NCBI GenBank assembly: GCA_002412705.1
Contig: DHVO01000204.1
Span: 1-18,005 of the forward strand
Source: Bacteroidales bacterium UBA5206
GTDB taxonomy: Bacteria > Bacteroidota > Bacteroidia > Bacteroidales > Tenuifilaceae
Direction: 5' to 3'
DNA length: 18,005 nucleotides
Shown here one piece after another: positions 13,392 to 18,005 of the stretch. The translations under genes and the position numbers were made by a program. The notes beneath the pieces were generated by a model. That model did not search any database, was not told the DNA's origin, and saw only the letters and a list, made by a program, of their open reading frames with translations. Every line of letters begins with the position of its first letter. Within the stretch, counting starts at the first letter, position 1.

Positions 13392-16019
13392 ATGGAAATT
13401 CCTGCAAAGTACAACCCCTCCGAGGTTGAGGATAAGTGGTACAAGTACTGGATGGACAACGGTTTTTTCCGTTCGGTACCCGACGAGCGCGAGCCTTACT
13501 GTATCGTAATTCCGCCGCCTAACGTTACTGGTGTGCTACATATGGGGCACATGCTAAACAACACTTTGCAGGATGTGTTGGTCCGCAGGGCACGTATGCT
13601 AGGCAAGAATGCTTGCTGGGTACCTGGTACCGACCACGCTTCCATTGCCACCGAGGCGAAGGTAGTGGCTAAGCTACGTGCAGAGGGTATCGATAAGAAC
13701 TCGCTTACTCGCGATGAGTTCCTTGCTCATGCATGGGAATGGAAAGAGAAGCATGGTGGTATCATCCTTGAGCAACTTAAAAAGCTGGGTGCCTCATGCG
13801 ATTGGGATCGTACCGCGTTTACCATGGACGAAGCCCTTTCTGCTAGCGTGCTAAAGGTTTTTGTTGATCTTTACAAGAAGGGTTACATCTACCGTGGTGT
13901 ACGCATGGTTAACTGGGATCCGCAGGCTAAAACTGCCGTTTCCGATGAGGAGGTGCTATACCGCGAGGTACAGAGCAAGCTGTACTACTTAAAGTACTTT
14001 ATTGATGGCGAGGATGGCTTTGTTACCATTGCCACCACCCGTCCCGAAACTATACTTGGCGATACCGCCGTTTGCGTTAACCCTAACGATCCTCGTTACA
14101 CCAATCTTAAGGGCAAACGCCTTATTGTTCCGCTAATCAAGCGTAGCGTACCCGTTATTTTCGACGAGTATGTTGATGTTGAGTTTGGTACGGGAGCCCT
14201 AAAGGTAACCCCTGCTCACGATGTAAACGACTACATGCTAGGCGATAAGCACAACCTTGAGAGTATCGATATTTTTAACGATAATGGTACCATGAGCACT
14301 GCCGCCCAGCTATACGTTGGCATGGATAGGTTTGAGGTACGTAAGGTTATTGTTAAGGATCTGGATGCCGCCGGTAACCTTGCTAAGGTTGAGGATTACG
14401 TGAATAAGGTGGGCTACTCTGAGCGTACCGATGCGGTTATTGAGCCAAAGCTATCAATGCAGTGGTTCCTCCGTATGAAGGAGCTTGCCGAGCCTGCCCT
14501 TAAAGCAGTTGTTGAGGGCGATATTCAGCTTGTTCCGCCAAAGTTTGTTAACACCTACCGCCACTGGATGGAGAACGTAAAGGACTGGTGCCTTTCACGT
14601 CAGCTGTGGTGGGGGCACCGTATCCCTGCATGGTACCTACCAGAGGGAGGGTACGTTGTTGCCGAAACCGAAGAGGAGGTGCTACAGCTTGCCCGCGAGA
14701 AATCGGGTAATGCTAACCTAACCCTTGCCGATTTACGTCAGGATGAGGATGTGCTAGACACATGGTTCAGCTCATGGCTGTGGCCAATATCTGTGTTCGA
14801 TGGCATTCGTAAGCCCGATAACGAGGATATTAACTATTACTACCCAACCAACGATTTGGTTACTGCTCCCGAAATCCTATTCTTCTGGGTTGCACGTATG
14901 ATTATTGCTGGTTACGAGTATCGTGGTGCAAAACCATTTGGTAACGTTTACCTAACAGGTATTGTACGCGATATGCAGCGTCGCAAAATGAGCAAGTCGT
15001 TGGGTAATAGCCCCGATCCGCTTGACCTAATTGCCAAGTACGGCGCCGATGGTGTGCGTGTTGGTATGCTACTTTGCTCTCCTGCAGGTAACGATGTGCT
15101 GTTTGAGGAGTCGCAAACGGAGCAGGGTCGTAACTTTAGCAATAAGATATGGAATGCCTTCCGCTTGGTTAAAGGGTGGGAAGTAAATGCCGATATTGAG
15201 CAACCTGTTTCAGCAAAGGCCGCCATTGAGTGGTTCAATCACCTTCTTAATAAGGAGATAGCCCAAATTGATGACGATTTTGATAAGTACCGCATCTCTG
15301 AGGCGCTGATGGCTGTTTACAAGCTATTCTGGGACGAGTTCTCATCGTGGTTCCTAGAGATGGTTAAGCCTGCATACCAGCAGCCTATTGATGCGACAAC
15401 CTATGCAGCTGTCCTTGAGATTTTTGAGAAGATGCTTGCTTTGCTTCACCCATACATGCCCTTTATTACCGAGGAGCTATGGCAGCTTATCCGCGAGCGC
15501 GCACAGGGCGAGAGCCTAATGGTTAGCCCAATGCCAAAGGCTCAGGCTTTTGATGCGCAGCTTATTGAACGCTTTGAGCTAATGAAGGAGACCATTGCGG
15601 GTGTACGTACCATTCGTCAGGAGAAGAATATCCCTCAAAAGGATAAGCTAAAGCTATTTGTTAGCTCAGCCGAGTCGTTAGGCGAGAACGTGGAGAGCAT
15701 CATTGTTAAGCTTGCCGGATTGGAACTGCTACAGTACACCACCGATAAGGTTGATGGAGCTGCTTCGTTTATGGTTCGCTCAACGGAGTTCTTTGTTCCT
15801 CTTGAAGGTTTTATTGATGTTGAGGAGGAGATAGCGAAGCTAAAAACCGAACTTGAGTACACCAAGGGCTTCCTAAACAGCGTAGCCAAAAAGTTAAGCA
15901 ACGAGCGCTTTGTGAGTGGTGCTCCAGCCAATGTGGTTGATATGGAGCGCAAGAAACAGGCCGATGCCGAAGCTAAAATTCAGGTTATTGAGGAACGCTT
16001 GGCCGCACTAAGCAAGTAG
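13392..16019 (+). CDS. valS: Valine--tRNA ligase
   Basis: An 875-residue class I aminoacyl-tRNA synthetase that joins valine to tRNA(Val) using ATP. The nucleotide-binding signatures are PPPNVTGVLHMGHML (HIGH-type motif HMGH, residues 50-53) and RRKMSKSLGNS (KMSKS, 532-536). Between them lies the CP1 editing domain (about 195-330, with TTRPETILGDTAV), which hydrolyses mischarged Thr-tRNA. The anticodon-binding domain follows (about 600-750). The C-terminal coiled coil (about 800-875, VEEEIAKLKTELEYTKGFL to ERLAALSK) separates ValS from IleS and LeuS. The length fits bacterial ValS and no key residue is missing. It is cytoplasmic and essential. Base composition is richer in G and C than in the accessory genes to its left, as expected for a highly expressed housekeeping gene. 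It has its own promoter and terminator. Confidence 0.98.
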   Translation: MEIPAKYNPSEVEDKWYKYWMDNGFFRSVPDEREPYCIVIPPPNVTGVLHMGHMLNNTLQDVLVRRARMLGKNACWVPGTDHASIATEAKVVAKLRAEGIDKNSLTRDEFLAHAWEWKEKHGGIILEQLKKLGASCDWDRTAFTMDEALSASVLKVFVDLYKKGYIYRGVRMVNWDPQAKTAVSDEEVLYREVQSKLYYLKYFIDGEDGFVTIATTRPETILGDTAVCVNPNDPRYTNLKGKRLIVPLIKRSVPVIFDEYVDVEFGTGALKVTPAHDVNDYMLGDKHNLESIDIFNDNGTMSTAAQLYVGMDRFEVRKVIVKDLDAAGNLAKVEDYVNKVGYSERTDAVIEPKLSMQWFLRMKELAEPALKAVVEGDIQLVPPKFVNTYRHWMENVKDWCLSRQLWWGHRIPAWYLPEGGYVVAETEEEVLQLAREKSGNANLTLADLRQDEDVLDTWFSSWLWPISVFDGIRKPDNEDINYYYPTNDLVTAPEILFFWVARMIIAGYEYRGAKPFGNVYLTGIVRDMQRRKMSKSLGNSPDPLDLIAKYGADGVRVGMLLCSPAGNDVLFEESQTEQGRNFSNKIWNAFRLVKGWEVNADIEQPVSAKAAIEWFNHLLNKEIAQIDDDFDKYRISEALMAVYKLFWDEFSSWFLEMVKPAYQQPIDATTYAAVLEIFEKMLALLHPYMPFITEELWQLIRERAQGESLMVSPMPKAQAFDAQLIERFELMKETIAGVRTIRQEKNIPQKDKLKLFVSSAESLGENVESIIVKLAGLELLQYTTDKVDGAASFMVRSTEFFVPLEGFIDVEEEIAKLKTELEYTKGFLNSVAKKLSNERFVSGAPANVVDMERKKQADAEAKIQVIEERLAALSK

Positions 16020-16049
16020 ATAAATAGGGTTATTCCTATATAATTTGCA

Positions 16050-16087
16050 AAGCCGCATTCAACGTAAAGTTGGGTGCGGCTTTTTTG
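16050..16087 (+). terminator. Strong intrinsic terminator of valS
   Basis: AAGCCGCA (16050-16057) pairs with TGCGGCTT (16075-16082). The stem continues inward through two G-T pairs to CAAC/GTTG around a GTAAA loop, about 14 pairs in all, followed by a run of T. Confidence 0.9.
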
Positions 16088-16163
16088 CAAAATGGAGCAG
16101 ATAACGTTAATCTTAATCAACTCTGTTTCTAAACATTCGTTTCACGCTTGCATTTCTTCTATA

Positions 16164-16202
16164 AGTTTCTGAGTTTTGAGAAATTTTCGCTTAATAGAAA
16201 CT
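16164..16202 (+). repeat. Two mutually exclusive short inverted repeats upstream of glnA
   Basis: AGTTTCT (16164-16170) can pair with AGAAACT (16196-16202). Its TTTCT part can instead pair with AGAAA (16179-16183). They lie about 100 bases before the glutamine synthetase start. The arms are short and AT-rich, so chance is possible. Confidence 0.3.
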
Positions 16203-16298
16203 GTATATAAGCAGCTGTGATACTTTAGGATGTGTTCATAATGCGAGAATGGCATTTCCTTTAGGCGCAGTGGCTGTAACAAGAAAAATAGCTAACGG

Positions 16299-17804
16299 AT
16301 GAAAGATTCTGAGATTCTAATGAACCCTAACGAGCTGGTTCGTTTCCTAAAAAAGCCTGCTGAGGCTTTTACAAAAGACGATATTATTCACTTCTGCCAA
16401 GAGAACGAGATTGAGATGATCAATTTTCGTTACGTTGCTGAGGATGGAAAAATCAAGACCCTAAACTTTGTAATTAGTTCAAAGGAGCATCTTGATAGCA
16501 TTCTATCGTCTGGTGAACGTGTTGACGGAAGCAGTCTATTCTCCTTCATAGAGGCGGGTAGCAGCGACTTGTACGTAATTCCACGCTACCGCACTGCGTT
16601 CCTCGATCCTTTTGCCGATGTTCCTACCCTTAGCATTCTTTGCTCTTTCTACAACAGCGAGGGTAAGCCGCTAGAGAGCTCTCCAGAGTACATCTTGCGC
16701 AAGGCTAACGAGGAGTTCTCCATTAAAACGGGCTGCACCTTTAAGGCATTAGGTGAGCTTGAGTACTACGTAATTGGTGAGCGCGACGAGTTTTATCCTG
16801 GCATAGACCAAAAGGGTTACCACTCCAGCGAGCCATTTGCTAAGTATGAGAATATCCGCGTTGAGGCGCTTAGGCTAATTGCCCACGCTGGTGGCAAGGT
16901 TAAGTATGGTCACTCAGAGGTTGGGTGTTTTTCTCAGGGCGATTACTACTACGAGCAGCACGAGGTAGAGTTCCTTCCCATGCCTGTTGAGGAGGCCGTT
17001 GAGCAGATGATTCTTGCAAAATGGATTGTTCGTATGCTTGGTTTCCGCTATGGCGTTGAGATTAGCTTTGCTCCAAAAATTACCGTAGGTAAAGCAGGTA
17101 GCGGTATGCACTTCCACATGATGGTAGAAAAGGATGGCGTTAACCTTATGGTAGAGAATGGTAAGCTAAGTGACCTTGCGCGTAAGATGATTGCAGGTAT
17201 CCTTGATGCTGCCGATGCGCTTACCGCATTTGGTAACACCATTCCTACATCATACCTACGTCTTGTGCCACACCAAGAAGCTCCAACCAATATTTGCTGG
17301 GGCGATAGGAACCGCTCTGTAGTGGTTCGCGTTCCTCTTGGATGGATTGGCGCCGACTATATGGTTCGCGATGCTAACCCAGCCGATTGCAACCTTAGCG
17401 TGTCGGGTCAATCTAAGCAAACCTTTGAGTTCCGCGTACCCGATGGCTCTGCAGATATCTACCTAACCGTTGCAGGCCTTGTAAAGGCATCAATGCATGG
17501 TATTAATATGCCAAATGCACTTGAGCGTGCTAAGGAGTTATACGTTGATGCTAACATCTTTAAACCTGAGTTTAAGGAGAAGCTAATGCAGCTTAAGCAG
17601 CTTCCTGCATCGTGCTGGGAATCGGCTGAGGCGCTTGAGGCTAAGCGTGGCATTTTCCAAGAGGGTGCAATTTTCCCCGATGGTTTAATTGACGCACGTA
17701 TTAAGAAGCTAAAGGCGTTTAACGATAAGGGCCTTAGCGAGAAACTATACGGTAAGGACGAGGAGATTGCTAAACTGGTAAGCCAGTTTATTCATATTGC
17801 GTAA
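16299..17804 (+). CDS. glnA: Glutamine synthetase family protein
   Basis: A 501-residue GS-I-like enzyme that makes glutamine from glutamate, ammonia and ATP, the main entry of ammonium into metabolism. The beta-grasp domain covers about 35-115 (VDGSSLFSFIEAGSSDLYV). Catalytic-domain signatures are the metal-binding GELEYYV (E153, E155), GHSEVG, HEVEFLP, KAGSGMHFHM (H271, H273) and NICWGDRNRSVVVRVP (R337, R339), then FEFRVPDGSADIYL. It closely matches my memory of the approximately 500-residue glutamine synthetase family protein of Bacteroides. The C-terminal tyrosine motif used for adenylylation in enterobacterial GS is not present, so that control is unlikely. No amtB or glnB gene lies within the window. 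The start at 16299 could instead be the ATG at 16320; the extra seven residues are not conserved-looking. The gene is monocistronic, with a strong terminator. Confidence 0.94.
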   Translation: MKDSEILMNPNELVRFLKKPAEAFTKDDIIHFCQENEIEMINFRYVAEDGKIKTLNFVISSKEHLDSILSSGERVDGSSLFSFIEAGSSDLYVIPRYRTAFLDPFADVPTLSILCSFYNSEGKPLESSPEYILRKANEEFSIKTGCTFKALGELEYYVIGERDEFYPGIDQKGYHSSEPFAKYENIRVEALRLIAHAGGKVKYGHSEVGCFSQGDYYYEQHEVEFLPMPVEEAVEQMILAKWIVRMLGFRYGVEISFAPKITVGKAGSGMHFHMMVEKDGVNLMVENGKLSDLARKMIAGILDAADALTAFGNTIPTSYLRLVPHQEAPTNICWGDRNRSVVVRVPLGWIGADYMVRDANPADCNLSVSGQSKQTFEFRVPDGSADIYLTVAGLVKASMHGINMPNALERAKELYVDANIFKPEFKEKLMQLKQLPASCWESAEALEAKRGIFQEGAIFPDGLIDARIKKLKAFNDKGLSEKLYGKDEEIAKLVSQFIHIA

Positions 17805-17816
17805 GCAGTACCAGAT

Positions 17817-17857
17817 AAAAAAGAGGGTGTCCCAAAATTAAAGGGCACCCTCTTTTT
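17817..17857 (+). terminator. Strong bidirectional terminator after glnA
   Basis: AGAGGGTG plus CCC (17822-17833, one bulged T) pairs with GGG plus CACCCTCT (17843-17852) around an AT-rich loop. T runs follow in both directions (TTTTT on plus, TTTTTT on minus). It can end glnA and the probable minus-strand gene at the right edge. Confidence 0.88.
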
Positions 17858-17946
17858 ATTTCTACTCCTACCTGAGCGAGTTTTCAAACATTCAATCTAG
17901 CAGAAGATAAATTACTTTTTAGTCAGCTTCTTTTTATTTTCTATCT

Positions 17947-18005
17947 CTACGGCGCCAACCGTTCAATAGTCCAAACGCCGTTTGTTAGGGTGTACTGAAT
18001 GCGGT
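17947..18005 (-). CDS. Probable C-terminal end of a minus-strand gene
   Basis: Reading in from the right edge on the minus strand, one of the three frames stays open for 18 codons and ends RIQYTLTNGVWTIERLAP before a TAG at 17949-17947. The other two frames stop early. The sequence is protein-like (alternating strand pattern with a central Trp). The bidirectional terminator after glnA lies about 90 bases downstream, as expected for a gene end. Too little is visible to name it. Confidence 0.4.
   Translation of the reverse strand, partial: RIQYTLTNGVWTIERLAP

Noticed and set aside
14948..15952. Minus-strand open frames inside valS
   Set aside because: Long antisense frames are expected opposite a GC-richer, codon-biased gene. 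ValS motifs run through both regions.
1..18005. CRISPR array, tRNA, rRNA, insertion sequence or integration site
   Set aside because: I found no regularly spaced repeats, no tRNA-like cloverleaf, no transposase or integrase motifs, and no flanking direct repeats by eye.

Overview
The window reads as chromosomal DNA of a Bacteroidota (Bacteroidetes), most likely in or near the order Bacteroidales. The reasons are several -7 elements of the type TAnnTTTG (some with an upstream TTTG/TTG), few Shine-Dalgarno sites, a propeller-type LytS histidine kinase with a LytTR regulator, a secreted beta-barrel-like protein and a lipoprotein of Bacteroidota type, and a long (about 500 residue) glutamine synthetase. 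I see no rRNA, tRNA, CRISPR array, transposase, integrase or phage gene.

Layout. Positions 1-176 hold the 3' end of a pentapeptide-repeat protein and its terminator. From 212 to 6059 all genes lie on the minus strand: a hybrid histidine kinase (CHASE4-like sensor, HisKA, HATPase, receiver); a three-gene group comprising a small unknown protein (5004-5351), an SH3-like plus metallo-beta-lactamase hydrolase of the ComEC type (3387-4874) and a membrane-anchored unknown protein (2764-3357); and a LuxR-type regulator without a receiver domain (5505-6059). A divergent promoter region separates this block from a plus-strand lipoprotein (6324-7040). Minus-strand genes for a small membrane protein, an ABM-family monooxygenase and a secreted beta-barrel-like protein follow.

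The barrel gene (7818-9170) is divergent from a 1017-residue propeller/Y_Y_Y/LytS histidine kinase (9387-12440). Its probable LytTR response regulator (12449-13180) is tail-to-tail with the kinase, only 8 bases away. The right end is core metabolism: valS (13392-16019) and a glnA-family glutamine synthetase (16299-17804), each with a strong intrinsic terminator. The last 59 bases probably hold the C-terminus of another minus-strand gene.

How the parts may work together. The kinase/LytTR pair is a plausible two-component system, and the divergent barrel gene is a candidate target. The least explained part is the minus-strand group at 2764-5351. It couples a soluble hydrolase with intact metal-binding motifs to a membrane-anchored partner and to a small protein I do not recognise. 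It is the best candidate here for an undescribed system, but nothing in the sequence fixes its role.
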